Shown here: piece after piece, positions 8,214 to 16,410 of the stretch
Position numbering within the stretch: the first letter of the stretch is position 1
Layout of the letters: each line of letters starts with the position of its first letter
Assembly: GCA_051011115.1 (NCBI GenBank)
Contig: JBPCUN010000117.1
Span: 1-45,642, forward strand
Direction: 5' to 3'
From: Profundicola sp051011115
GTDB taxonomy: Bacteria; Bacteroidota; Bacteroidia; Flavobacteriales; Weeksellaceae
Length of the DNA: 45,642 bases
Made by a program: the position numbers and the translations under genes
Notes under the pieces: model-generated
What the model saw: only the letters and a program-made list of their open reading frames with translations
What the model was told of the DNA's origin: nothing
Database searches by the model: none

Positions 8214-9500
8214 ATGAGTATTATTTCCGCAATACATGCACGCCAAATTTTAGATTCAAGAGGTAATCCAACAGTTGAAGTAGATGTTTGGACAGAGAGT
8301 GGAATGTTAGGTAGAGCAGCAGTTCCATCTGGTGCTTCTACGGGAGAACATGAAGCTGTTGAATTAAGAGATGGCGAAGAGGAGTTTCTAGGCAAAGGTG
8401 TTTTGAAAGCCGTAGATAACGTGAATGAAGTTATCGCACCAGAGCTTTTGGGTGTTTCTGTTTTTGAGCAGAATTGGATTGATATGACTATGATTGATCT
8501 TGATGGTACAGATAATAAATCTAATTTAGGAGCGAATGCTATTTTAGGAGTATCTTTAGCTGTAGCTAAAGCTGCTGCAGCAGAACTTGGCATGCCTTTA
8601 TTTAGATATGTGGGCGGAGTTAATGCCAGCATGTTACCAGTTCCTATGATGAATATTGTAAATGGAGGTTCGCATTCTGATGCGCCAATCGCTTTTCAAG
8701 AATTTATGATTATGCCAGTAGAGGCAATAAGCTTTTCTGATGCACTTAGAAAAGGGGTTGAAATATTTCATCACTTGAAAAAAGTTCTGCATGAAAGAAA
8801 TTTATCTACTGCAGTAGGAGATGAAGGTGGTTTTGCACCTACTTTTGAAGGAACAGAAGATGCTTTAGACACTATTAAATTGGCTGTAGAAAACGCGGGT
8901 TACAATTTTGGTGAGGAAATTATGATTGCCCTTGATTGTGCTGCTTCAGAGTTTTATGAAGATGGTAAATATAACTATGCAAAGTTTGAAGGTGAAAATG
9001 GTAAGGTAAGAAGCACTGAAGAGCAAGTTGAATATTTAGCAGAATTATGCGAGAAATATCCTATTATTTCTATTGAAGATGGAATGGATGAAAATGATTG
9101 GGACGGTTGGAAGATGCTCACCGAGAAAATTGGAGACTCTGTACAATTAGTTGGAGATGATTTATTTGTGACCAATGTGGAAAGGCTAGGGCGTGGAATT
9201 GATGAAAATATCGCCAACTCAATACTAATTAAAGTTAATCAAATTGGAACCTTGACAGAAACCATTGATGCGGTGAACATGGCTAAAAACGCTGGTTATA
9301 CTGCTGTGATGTCTCATAGATCTGGTGAAACAGAAGATGCTACTATTGCAGATTTAGCAGTGGCATTAAACACAGGTCAAATTAAAACTGGTTCAGCTTC
9401 TAGATCAGACCGTATGGCAAAATATAATCAATTATTAAGAATTGAAGAAATGTTAGGAGGTACTGCTCAATTTCCAGGAGAAGGGGCCTTTAATGTATAA
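8214..9500 (+). CDS. eno: Enolase (phosphopyruvate hydratase)
   Basis: Enolase converts 2-phosphoglycerate to phosphoenolpyruvate in glycolysis, in the cytoplasm. From the ATG at 8214 (MSIISAIHARQILDSRGNPTVEV) the product is 428 residues, the usual size. Visible active-site elements are the flexible loop PSGASTGEHEA, VGDEGGFAP, the metal ligands in ALDCAASEF, SIEDGMDENDW and LVGDDLFVTN, the catalytic Lys in ILIKVNQIGTLTE, and MSHRSGETEDATIADL. A TTG at 8178 would add 12 unrelated residues and was rejected. It has its own candidate promoter and is followed by gltA after 90 bases, a pairing I recall in flavobacteria. Confidence 0.98.
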   Translation: MSIISAIHARQILDSRGNPTVEVDVWTESGMLGRAAVPSGASTGEHEAVELRDGEEEFLGKGVLKAVDNVNEVIAPELLGVSVFEQNWIDMTMIDLDGTDNKSNLGANAILGVSLAVAKAAAAELGMPLFRYVGGVNASMLPVPMMNIVNGGSHSDAPIAFQEFMIMPVEAISFSDALRKGVEIFHHLKKVLHERNLSTAVGDEGGFAPTFEGTEDALDTIKLAVENAGYNFGEEIMIALDCAASEFYEDGKYNYAKFEGENGKVRSTEEQVEYLAELCEKYPIISIEDGMDENDWDGWKMLTEKIGDSVQLVGDDLFVTNVERLGRGIDENIANSILIKVNQIGTLTETIDAVNMAKNAGYTAVMSHRSGETEDATIADLAVALNTGQIKTGSASRSDRMAKYNQLLRIEEMLGGTAQFPGEGAFNV

Positions 9501-9590
9501 TAAGATTTGCTTTTAGATAAATCAGTAATTTTTATTAAAATTAATATTAAAGTATTTAGTAATTGAGTATATTTAAAACAAACTTAAAAT

Positions 9591-10871
9591 ATGTCAGAAA
9601 CAGTTAAAGTTATTTATAAAGGACAGGAATATGAATACCCAGTTGTAGAGGGTACAATGGGTGATGTTTCTGTGGATATATCAAAGCTGAGATCCGATAG
9701 TGGGTTAATTACATTGGATCCAGGTTATAAGAATACTGGATCTTGCTTAAGTAAGATTACGTTTTTAGATGGAGAGGAAGGGAAATTGTTGTATCGTGGT
9801 TATCCTATAGAGCAACTTGCAGAAAATTCAACTTTTTTAGAAGTAATGTACTTACTTCTAGAGGGAGAGTTACCTAACGAAAGTCAATTAAAGCGTTGGG
9901 AAAAAACAATCAAGGACTACACTTTTGTAAACGATAGAGTAAGGAAGATATTAGATGGATTCCCAAGTGATGCACACCCTATGGGAGTTTTAGCATCTTT
10001 AACAAGTTCACTTACTGCTTTTAATCCAAAAGCTGTAGATCCGCATAAGCAAGAAGATATGTATCATGCGGCGGCTAGATTGATTGCCAAATTTGATATT
10101 CTTGCGGCTTGGACATATAGAAAAAGTAACAAATTAGATTTGATTGAGCCAGATCGTAATTTAAGTTATATAGAGAATTTCTATCAGATGATGTTCAAGA
10201 AGAATGATGATTTTGAATTGAATCCAATTATAATTGACGCATTAGATAAACTACTTATTTTACATGCGGATCATGAACAAAACTGTTCTGCTTCTGCCGT
10301 AAGATTAGTCGGATCTTCTCATGCTGGTTTATTCGCTTCTATTTCTGCTGGAATTTCTGCTTTATGGGGACCTTTACATGGTGGTGCAAACCAAGCTGTA
10401 ATTGAGATGTTACAGATGATTAAGAATGATGGAGGTGGATTACAGAAATGGGTAGACAAAGCTAAAAATAAAGATGACGATTTTCGTTTAATGGGATTCG
10501 GTCATAGAGTTTATAAAAACATGGACCCTAGGGCGAAAATCATTAAGAAAGCAGCCGATGATGTTCTAGAACAGTTAGGTGTAGAGGATGAAATTTTAGA
10601 TTTAGCAAGAGAATTAGAAAAAATCGCTTTACAGGATGAGTATTTCATTGAACGTAAACTATATCCGAATGTAGATTTTTATTCTGGAATTATTTACAAA
10701 GCATTAGGCATTCCAAATGAAATGTTCACCGTCATGTTTGCTTTAGGTCGTTTGCCTGGTTGGATTTCTCAATGGAAAGAAATGAGACAAACTAGTCAGC
10801 CAATTGGTAGACCAAGACAAGTATATACTGGTGAACCTACGAGAAATTATATTCCATTAGAGGAGAGATAA
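9591..10871 (+). CDS. gltA: Citrate synthase, type II
   Basis: Citrate synthase condenses oxaloacetate and acetyl-CoA at the entry to the TCA cycle. The 426-residue product has the N-terminal beta domain of the hexameric, type II enzymes (about residues 1-50), RGYPIEQL, and the three catalytic elements: His in WGPLHGGANQAV, His in GFGHRVYKNMDPRA, and Asp in YPNVDFYSG. The C-terminus PIGRPRQVYTG...RNYIPLEER is typical. Length is normal. It lies downstream of eno and is closed by a perfect palindrome terminator. Confidence 0.98.
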   Translation: MSETVKVIYKGQEYEYPVVEGTMGDVSVDISKLRSDSGLITLDPGYKNTGSCLSKITFLDGEEGKLLYRGYPIEQLAENSTFLEVMYLLLEGELPNESQLKRWEKTIKDYTFVNDRVRKILDGFPSDAHPMGVLASLTSSLTAFNPKAVDPHKQEDMYHAAARLIAKFDILAAWTYRKSNKLDLIEPDRNLSYIENFYQMMFKKNDDFELNPIIIDALDKLLILHADHEQNCSASAVRLVGSSHAGLFASISAGISALWGPLHGGANQAVIEMLQMIKNDGGGLQKWVDKAKNKDDDFRLMGFGHRVYKNMDPRAKIIKKAADDVLEQLGVEDEILDLARELEKIALQDEYFIERKLYPNVDFYSGIIYKALGIPNEMFTVMFALGRLPGWISQWKEMRQTSQPIGRPRQVYTGEPTRNYIPLEER

Positions 10872-10893
10872 TAAATCATAAAAAGTATTATTT

Positions 10894-10923
10894 AAAAAGT
10901 CCAGCCTAGGCTGGACTTTTTTG
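10894..10923. terminator. Bidirectional terminator between gltA and the small minus-strand gene
   Basis: A perfect palindrome (AAAAAGTCCAGCCTAGGCTGGACTTTTT) forms a GC-containing stem flanked by A-run and T-run, so it can act on both strands: for gltA (ends 10871) and for the convergent gene that ends at 10936. Confidence 0.85.
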
Positions 10924-10935
10924 ATTTCTATAGGG

Positions 10936-11124
10936 TTAAACTTTATTGAGCTCACATGTCTCGCAATCCTTTACTTTTCCATGGTATGTAGTTCTATATT
11001 CATGTACGGTATGCACTGGTATGCCTAAAACTGTTTTAGATATTTTTGTTACGGGAGTTGTTAAAGCTCCCATTTTTGGGTGAAATCTAGACTCGTGGCG
11101 TGTTCTTCTTTTAATTTTTATCAT
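10936..11124 (-). CDS. Small basic hypothetical protein
   Basis: A 62-residue basic protein on the minus strand, read from the ATG at 11124 (MIKIKRRTRHESRF). It contains a VTKISKTVLGIPV stretch and ends with a CETC pair (KDCETCELNKV), a single CxxC that could hold metal or a disulfide with a partner; this is a guess. I do not recognise a named family, though I have an impression of similar short basic proteins in flavobacteria. Codon use looks coherent and it uses the shared gltA terminator, which supports a real gene. An ATG at 11145 is an alternative start. Confidence 0.5.
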   Translation of the reverse strand: MIKIKRRTRHESRFHPKMGALTTPVTKISKTVLGIPVHTVHEYRTTYHGKVKDCETCELNKV

Positions 11125-11314
11125 GTTTTTGTCTATTAACAGCAATTTAATTTCCTGTTACCGTACAATAGTTACGCCATTTTTACGTAGAACAAAATTG
11201 TATGTTTAAATTTCTTTAAACACAACATATTTATTTGCCGAATATATTTATATTAGAATTAGCAAATCAAATTATTAAAGTCCACTAAAATAATTTTAAA
11301 AGTATATCACACTT

Positions 11315-12220
11315 ATGCTAAAGGCTCAATTCAGAATGCATTTTTTAGTGTTGTTATGGGGATTTACTGGTATTCTAGGTAAGTTAATATCCATATCAGC
11401 GATACCCTTGGTATTTTATCGGACGCTTATAGCGGCACTTACAATTTTTTTAATGTTAAAGGTTGTAGGAATTTCTGTGAAAGTTTCTCGCAAGAAATTA
11501 ACCCAATATTTGGCAGTTGGCTTTGTAATGGGATTACATTGGGTTTTATTTTTTGGAGCTATCAAAATATCTAATGTGTCTGTGGCATTAAGCACCCTTT
11601 CTACGGGAGCTTTATTTGCGGCATTTTTGGAACCTATATTTTATAAAAGAAAGATAAATCCAGCAGAAGTATTACTTGCCGTAATTGTAATTATATGCTT
11701 ATGGTTTATATTTCGGGCGAGCCCAGAATATCTATTAGGTATTATGATGGGGGTTGCGTGCGCCTTTCTCTCTGCATTGATGACTGTTTTGAATGGTGTA
11801 ATCCAAAAAGATGAAACCAATCGTCCTCGCATCATGATTTTATACGAGATGCTAGGGGCTTGTATCATTGCAGCCATGGTGATGCCGTTTTTTAACGATG
11901 TTCCAGCAGATTTAGCTATAAGTCTTGCAGATTTTGGCTGGGTCTTTTTATTAGGTGCTGGTCTTACAGCATATCCCGTTATAGAATCTGTCGTATTGAT
12001 GAAGTTTATAAGCCCATATTCACTTATTCTAGCGATAAACTTAGAACCAGTATACGGAATTATTTTAGCCTATTTTATTTTTGGGGAATCAGAATCGATG
12101 TCACCAACATTTTATATTGCGGCTTTTGTAATGATTATTGTGATTATTGCCAATGGAATTTACCAATCTTACATTAATAAAAAACGCAAGAAGAAAAATA
12201 CCTCTATATTATCTAATTAG
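11315..12220 (+). CDS. EamA/DMT-family transporter
   Basis: An inner-membrane permease of the drug/metabolite transporter superfamily; substrate unknown. The 301-residue product has about ten hydrophobic segments arranged as two EamA repeats, roughly residues 5-135 and 150-290. The first helix contains LLWGFTGILGKLISI, typical of the family, and there is a lysine-rich cytosolic tail (NKKRKKKN). It stands alone between gltA and hemN, convergent with hemN, so context gives no hint of substrate. Confidence 0.88.
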   Translation: MLKAQFRMHFLVLLWGFTGILGKLISISAIPLVFYRTLIAALTIFLMLKVVGISVKVSRKKLTQYLAVGFVMGLHWVLFFGAIKISNVSVALSTLSTGALFAAFLEPIFYKRKINPAEVLLAVIVIICLWFIFRASPEYLLGIMMGVACAFLSALMTVLNGVIQKDETNRPRIMILYEMLGACIIAAMVMPFFNDVPADLAISLADFGWVFLLGAGLTAYPVIESVVLMKFISPYSLILAINLEPVYGIILAYFIFGESESMSPTFYIAAFVMIIVIIANGIYQSYINKKRKKKNTSILSN

Positions 12221-12232
12221 GTATTATAGAGG
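12195..12232 (-). terminator. Possible terminator of hemN inside the 3' end of the EamA gene
   Basis: CCTCTATA (12201-12208) pairs with TATAGAGG (12225-12232). On the minus strand the hairpin is followed by a T-run (complement of 12195-12200), placing it as a terminator for hemN although it overlaps the last codons of the opposite gene. The stem is AT-rich, so confidence is moderate. Confidence 0.45.
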
Positions 12233-12261
12233 CATAATATTAAATTTTCAAATAAAAAGAA

Positions 12262-13626
12262 CTATACGGTCATAGAGAATATTCTAGTCTCTGGCTTATT
12301 TCTTAGCATTCTTAAATCTAAAGTCATACAGATGTTTCTTACGAAAATTCTACCATCTTCCGTAACATTCAGGTGATCTCCATCCCATGCTAATAAACCG
12401 TCTTTTTCCATTTCTTCTAAACGCGTACGGGTCTCTTCTAGATTGATGTAATTTTTATCTTCTGGTTGAAAAGTGGTCTCTAGATTACACATCAAATTCA
12501 AAATATGACGGCGAATTCGCAAATCTTCCTCCGTTAGAATGTGTCCTTTCTGCACCGCTAACTCTCCACGATTAATCATCTCTTTATATTCCTTCACAGA
12601 CTTTGAATTTTGCGCAAAACTATACCAACTATCAGAAATTGCAGACATGCCTAGACCGATCATTACTTGGGTATTAGAAGAAGAATAACCCATAAAGTTT
12701 CTATGCATCTTTTTATTAATAGCTGCTTGGTATAGACTATCATCTCTTAATGAAAAGTGATCCATTCCAATTTCCACATATCCCATCTCCTCAAACATGG
12801 CTTTACCAACTTCGTATAGCTCACGTTTCTCTTCTGATTTAGGTAAATCATTTTCATCAAAACCTCTTTGTCCCACACCTTTAATCCACGGCACATGGGC
12901 GTAACTATAAAAAGCAATACGATCAGGATTCAAATCTCTGGTTTTCTGTATCGTGTTTTTCATTGCTTCTAGGGTATGGAATGGTAGACCAAAAACAAGA
13001 TCGTGTGAAATACTCGTATACCCAATTTCCCTTGCTATTTCTGTAACCTTCTTTACATTTTCAAAAGGCTGAATGCGGTTGATTGCTTTTTGAACTTTAG
13101 GATCATAATCTTGTACACCAAAACTAATTCTTCTAAAACCTAAATCATACAGCACTTGCATGTGCTCTCGTGTTGTGTTATTCGGGTGACCTTCTAAACT
13201 AAATTCTGGTTTATCTGCAATGATTGCTTTTTCAAAAATTGATTCTAGTAATCTTTTTAAGTTTTCTGGAGAAAAAAAGGTAGGCGTCCCACCTCCCAAA
13301 TGCAATTCTTTGATGATTGGTTTAGTCTCAAAAAGATTTAAATATAAGTCCCATTCCTGGATAACAGTATCTATATAGTCATCTTCTACGCTATGTCGTT
13401 TAGTAATGTGTTTATGGCAAGCACAAAAAGTACATAAACTTTCACAGAAGGGTAGGTGGATATAAATGGAAATTCCTTCCTTTTCATTGGATTCACTATA
13501 AGATTGGGTCAATGTTCTTTTCCATTCCTCTACCGTAAATGTATCCTCATCCCAATAGGGTGTTGTAGGGTAACTTGTGTATCGAGGTCCAGGTATATTA
13601 TATTTATTTATTAATTGTCTATTCAT
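12262..13626 (-). CDS. hemN: Oxygen-independent coproporphyrinogen III oxidase
   Basis: A radical-SAM enzyme that decarboxylates coproporphyrinogen III to protoporphyrinogen IX without oxygen, in haem biosynthesis. The ATG at 13626 (MNRQLINKYNIPGPRYTSYPT) gives 454 residues, the usual length. Family features are PGPRYTSYPT at the start, IHLPFCESLCTFCACHK with the CxxxCxxC iron-sulfur cluster motif plus an extra Cys (about residues 55-70), LHLGGGTPTFF, and SYAHVPWIKG. A TTG at 13662 would add 12 residues before the conserved start and was rejected. It lies 40 bases after the glutathione peroxidase gene on the same strand and may be cotranscribed. Confidence 0.96.
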   Translation of the reverse strand: MNRQLINKYNIPGPRYTSYPTTPYWDEDTFTVEEWKRTLTQSYSESNEKEGISIYIHLPFCESLCTFCACHKHITKRHSVEDDYIDTVIQEWDLYLNLFETKPIIKELHLGGGTPTFFSPENLKRLLESIFEKAIIADKPEFSLEGHPNNTTREHMQVLYDLGFRRISFGVQDYDPKVQKAINRIQPFENVKKVTEIAREIGYTSISHDLVFGLPFHTLEAMKNTIQKTRDLNPDRIAFYSYAHVPWIKGVGQRGFDENDLPKSEEKRELYEVGKAMFEEMGYVEIGMDHFSLRDDSLYQAAINKKMHRNFMGYSSSNTQVMIGLGMSAISDSWYSFAQNSKSVKEYKEMINRGELAVQKGHILTEEDLRIRRHILNLMCNLETTFQPEDKNYINLEETRTRLEEMEKDGLLAWDGDHLNVTEDGRIFVRNICMTLDLRMLRNKPETRIFSMTV

Positions 13627-13665
13627 TGAATATGGTATATAATTGAATGATTTCGGGTTCAAAAA

Positions 13666-14148
13666 TCATTCGCTTAGTAATTTGATAATATCTTTTTCTA
13701 ATGCTTCAGGTTTTGTATAAGGTGCATACCTTTTGTAGGGTTTCCCATTTTTATCGATTAAAAACTTGGTGAAATTCCATTTGATTGAATTGATTAAAAA
13801 TCCTCCTAGTTCATCTTTTAGAAATTTGAAAACAGGATGCGTTTTATTTCCATTCACATCTATTTTTTCTGTCAATTGAAAAGTTACGCCATGATTTAAT
13901 TCACAAACTTGTGTCATTTCTTCATTGCTGACTGGTTCTTGACTGGCAAATTGATTGCTCGGGAAACCAATCACAACTAAACCTTGATCCCTGTATTTTG
14001 TATGAAGTTCCTCTAATCCTGCAAATTGTGGCGCCAGTCCACATTTGGTTGCTGTATTCACAATAAGGACAACCTTACCAGTGAAGTTAGAAAAATCAAT
14101 ATCTTCCCCTGATGGAGTTGAAGCTTTAAGATCGTAAAAAGATGCCAT
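13666..14148 (-). CDS. Glutathione peroxidase family thiol peroxidase
   Basis: A thioredoxin-fold peroxidase that reduces hydrogen peroxide or lipid hydroperoxides; bacterial members of this type often use thioredoxin rather than glutathione. The 160-residue product has the catalytic Cys in NTATKCGLAPQF (about residue 37), the Gln in GFPSNQFASQEP, and the Trp in SIKWNFTKFLIDK, completing the catalytic set. No signal peptide, so cytoplasmic. It precedes hemN on the same strand with a 39-base gap. Confidence 0.95.
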   Translation of the reverse strand: MASFYDLKASTPSGEDIDFSNFTGKVVLIVNTATKCGLAPQFAGLEELHTKYRDQGLVVIGFPSNQFASQEPVSNEEMTQVCELNHGVTFQLTEKIDVNGNKTHPVFKFLKDELGGFLINSIKWNFTKFLIDKNGKPYKRYAPYTKPEALEKDIIKLLSE

Positions 14149-14193
14149 AATTACAAGATTTTAGTTTAAAAATGCAAGATAGAGACCATTAAT

Positions 14194-15003
14194 TTATAGA
14201 ATGGCTTGTCTAATTTTTACGAGTTTTTTGAGTAAGTCTTCTATGTAATCTAAGTGAAGCATGTTTGCGCCATCTGATTTTGCATTAGCAGGATCAGGAT
14301 GTGTCTCGATAAAGAGACCGTCTGCTCCTACGGCAATGCCCGCTTTGGCTATGGTTTCAATTAATTCTGGTCTACCACCAGTAACTCCCGTGGATTGATT
14401 CGGTTGTTGTAGCGAATGCGTTACATCTAATATGACAGGTGCATATTTTTGCATGGTCGGAATTCCTCTGAAATCTACAATCATATCTTGATAACCAAAA
14501 GTTGAGCCACGCTCTATAATAGCTACTTTATCATTACCTGATTGTGTTACTTTATCAACCGGAAACTGCATACTTTCTGGAGATAGAAATTGCCCTTTTT
14601 TTAAAGTTACAACTTTCCCAGTTTTAGCGGCTGCCACTACTAAATCTGTTTGTCTTACAAGAAAAGCTGGAATTTGGAGCACATCCACATAGGCTGCAGC
14701 CATCTCCGCATCTGGACTTTCATGAATGTCTGTAGTGGTGGGCACGTCAAAAGTTTCGCCTATTTTACGCAATATTTTCAATGCCTTTTCATCGCCGATT
14801 CCCGTAAAACTATCTAGACGAGATCGATTAGCTTTTCTAAAAGACCCCTTGAATATAAAAGGAATCTCCAGCTTATTCGTAATCTCCACTAACCTTTCAG
14901 CTATCAATAAGGGGGTTTCTTCATTTTCAATAGCGCAGGGACCGGCTATTAAAAAAAAGTTATCCCGATGGATATTTTTAATTTTTTTTAAAGACTTAAT
15001 CAT
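14194..15003 (-). CDS. kdsA: 3-deoxy-8-phosphooctulonate synthase (KDO8P synthase), metal-dependent class
   Basis: KdsA condenses phosphoenolpyruvate and arabinose 5-phosphate to KDO 8-phosphate for lipopolysaccharide core synthesis. The 269-residue product has FLIAGPCAIENEE near residue 20, KGSFRKANRSRLDSF, TTDIHESPDAE, QIPAFLVRQTDLV, KKGQFLSPESM, ERGSTFGYQ, DVTHSLQQPN and ETHPDPANAKSDG, the complete family pattern. The Cys in AGPCAIE is at the position where metal-independent enzymes such as the E. coli one have Asn, so this is the metal-dependent class. It is divergent from the SemiSWEET-like gene. Confidence 0.96.
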   Translation of the reverse strand: MIKSLKKIKNIHRDNFFLIAGPCAIENEETPLLIAERLVEITNKLEIPFIFKGSFRKANRSRLDSFTGIGDEKALKILRKIGETFDVPTTTDIHESPDAEMAAAYVDVLQIPAFLVRQTDLVVAAAKTGKVVTLKKGQFLSPESMQFPVDKVTQSGNDKVAIIERGSTFGYQDMIVDFRGIPTMQKYAPVILDVTHSLQQPNQSTGVTGGRPELIETIAKAGIAVGADGLFIETHPDPANAKSDGANMLHLDYIEDLLKKLVKIRQAIL

Positions 15004-15007
15004 ACAA

Positions 15008-15015
15008 CAAAGTTA
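15008..15015 (-). promoter_or_regulatory. Candidate -7 element of kdsA, very close to the start codon
   Basis: On the minus strand this reads TAACTTTG, a match to TAnnTTTG. Only four bases separate it from the kdsA ATG (A at 15003), so transcription would begin at or next to the start codon. No clear -33 element is visible; promoter role inferred. Confidence 0.4.
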
Positions 15016-15046
15016 CGCAAATCATACTGATTTCGTAGAATTTGCT

Positions 15047-15054
15047 TAATTTTG
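15047..15054 (+). promoter_or_regulatory. Candidate -7 element of the SemiSWEET-like gene
   Basis: TAATTTTG matches TAnnTTTG and lies seven bases before the ATG at 15062, again leaving almost no leader if that ATG is used. The second ATG at 15071 would leave a leader of about ten bases. No clear -33 element. Confidence 0.35.
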
Positions 15055-15061
15055 AATATAC

Positions 15062-15298
15062 ATGGAATTTATGCTTCAAGATTATACAGAATATATTGGT
15101 TATGCGGCCTCCGCTGCAATTATATGTAGCTTTTTAATTCCAAATAATATCCGACTATTAAGGCTTGTCAACGCCATTGGATGTGCCTTGTTTGTGGTGT
15201 ATGGCTATCTTATAGATAGTTGGCCTATCATCCTACCAAATGTTTTTATATTCGGGATTCAATTATACTATCTTTTTATTCATAAACCTAAAGATTGA
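15062..15298 (+). CDS. SemiSWEET-like small membrane protein
   Basis: A 78-residue protein with three hydrophobic segments (about residues 10-28, 32-50 and 54-72). It carries FLIPNNIRLLR in the first helix end and the pattern LFVVYGYLIDSWPIILPN, close to the YG...FPIIxAN motif of bacterial SemiSWEET and YgjV-type PQ-loop proteins. SemiSWEETs dimerise to carry sugars; the substrate here is unknown. ATG at 15071 is an alternative start. Its TGA stop overlaps the TTG start of the next glycosyltransferase gene (TTGA), so the two are translationally coupled. Confidence 0.75.
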   Translation: MEFMLQDYTEYIGYAASAAIICSFLIPNNIRLLRLVNAIGCALFVVYGYLIDSWPIILPNVFIFGIQLYYLFIHKPKD

Positions 15299-16410
15299 GA
15301 AATCGAATTATAAGCCTTGTTTCTAATAATATTGCAACAGACCAAAGATTAATTAAAGTTGGTAAAACACTAACGCAATCTGGGTATGAGTTTTTATTAA
15401 TTGGTCTAAAGCACCGGGGAGAACCATCCTTAGATCATGTTCAGTTTCTTACCAAAAGACTTCCTGTATTATTTAAAAAAAACATATTCTTTTATGTAGA
15501 AATACAAATTCGGTTTTTAATTCAGCTTTTAAAAGAGTCTAAAAGTAATACAATTATTTTGGCCAATGATTTAGACACCTTATTGCCAGCTTTTTTAGTT
15601 GCTAAAACTTTTAAAATACCTTTAATATTTGATAGCCATGAAATCTTTTCAGAACTTCCAAGTTTAAAAGAGGGTTCAATTCAAAAACGAGTTTGGCAAT
15701 ATCTAGAGAGAAGGCTATTACCTAAAACTGATGCCATGTATACAGTAAGTAATTCTTATGCTACATTCTTCAAAGATTCTTATGGGATAGATGCAAAAGT
15801 GGTTTCTAACTTTCCAGTTTCTAATTTGGTTCATCCAGATAAAAATAAGACAACTCAAATTCTCAACGAAAATAAAATTCTTATTTATCAAGGTGCGATT
15901 AATGAGTCCAGAGGGATAGATAAGATGATTCTAGCTATGCCATATCTTGAAAATACTGTTCTTTGGATTGTAGGCGATGGTCCAATGAAACCAATATATG
16001 AACAGTTGGTAAAAAGTGAAAATTTGGAAGATAAAATAAAATTTTGGGGCAGAATAAATCCAGAAACTCTAAAAAACATTACCGCACAGGCAAATTTAGG
16101 TTTAAGTTTAGAAGAAGATAATGGACTCAGTTATCGCTATGCTTTACCAAACAAGGTTTTTGACTATATCTATGCAGGTATTCCAATATTAGGAAGTAGT
16201 GATTTGCCAGAAGTTGAAGATATCATTTTAAAATATAAAGTTGGGGATGTTATTCACAATCATAACCCTACACATATTGCAGATAAAATAAAACAAATAT
16301 TAGCAAGACCAAAAAATGAATTTAAAGCAGGTATAGAAAAAGCACAATCAGATTTTAAATGGGAGAATCATGAACCGATTTTGCTTTCTTTATTCTCTGA
16401 ATATAAATAA
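15295..16410 (+). CDS. Glycosyltransferase, GT4-like (GT-B fold)
   Basis: A 371-residue cytoplasmic glycosyltransferase; acceptor and donor unknown, probably surface polysaccharide. N-terminal acceptor domain to about residue 185 with DSHEIFSELPS, then the C-terminal nucleotide-sugar domain with NENKILIYQGAINESRGIDKMI, WIVGDGPMKPIYEQL, KFWGRINPETL and the E-x7-E region ALPNKVFDYIYAGIPILGSSDLPEV. The start must be the TTG at 15295, since no in-frame ATG occurs before the conserved N-terminus (NRIISLVSNNIATDQRLIKVG); it overlaps the upstream TGA. Its 3' end overlaps the convergent GT2 gene by 43 bases. Confidence 0.9.
   Translation: MRNRIISLVSNNIATDQRLIKVGKTLTQSGYEFLLIGLKHRGEPSLDHVQFLTKRLPVLFKKNIFFYVEIQIRFLIQLLKESKSNTIILANDLDTLLPAFLVAKTFKIPLIFDSHEIFSELPSLKEGSIQKRVWQYLERRLLPKTDAMYTVSNSYATFFKDSYGIDAKVVSNFPVSNLVHPDKNKTTQILNENKILIYQGAINESRGIDKMILAMPYLENTVLWIVGDGPMKPIYEQLVKSENLEDKIKFWGRINPETLKNITAQANLGLSLEEDNGLSYRYALPNKVFDYIYAGIPILGSSDLPEVEDIILKYKVGDVIHNHNPTHIADKIKQILARPKNEFKAGIEKAQSDFKWENHEPILLSLFSEYK

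Noticed and set aside
12195..12232. Plus-strand terminator of the EamA transporter
   Set aside because: The hairpin has no T-run on the plus strand; it fits the minus strand (hemN) better and is listed that way.
13627..13662. TTG start for hemN
   Set aside because: Adds a segment not seen in HemN; ATG at 13626 immediately precedes the conserved start.
14726..15049. Plus-strand frame opposite kdsA
   Set aside because: Mirror of a fully conserved gene; no motif of its own.
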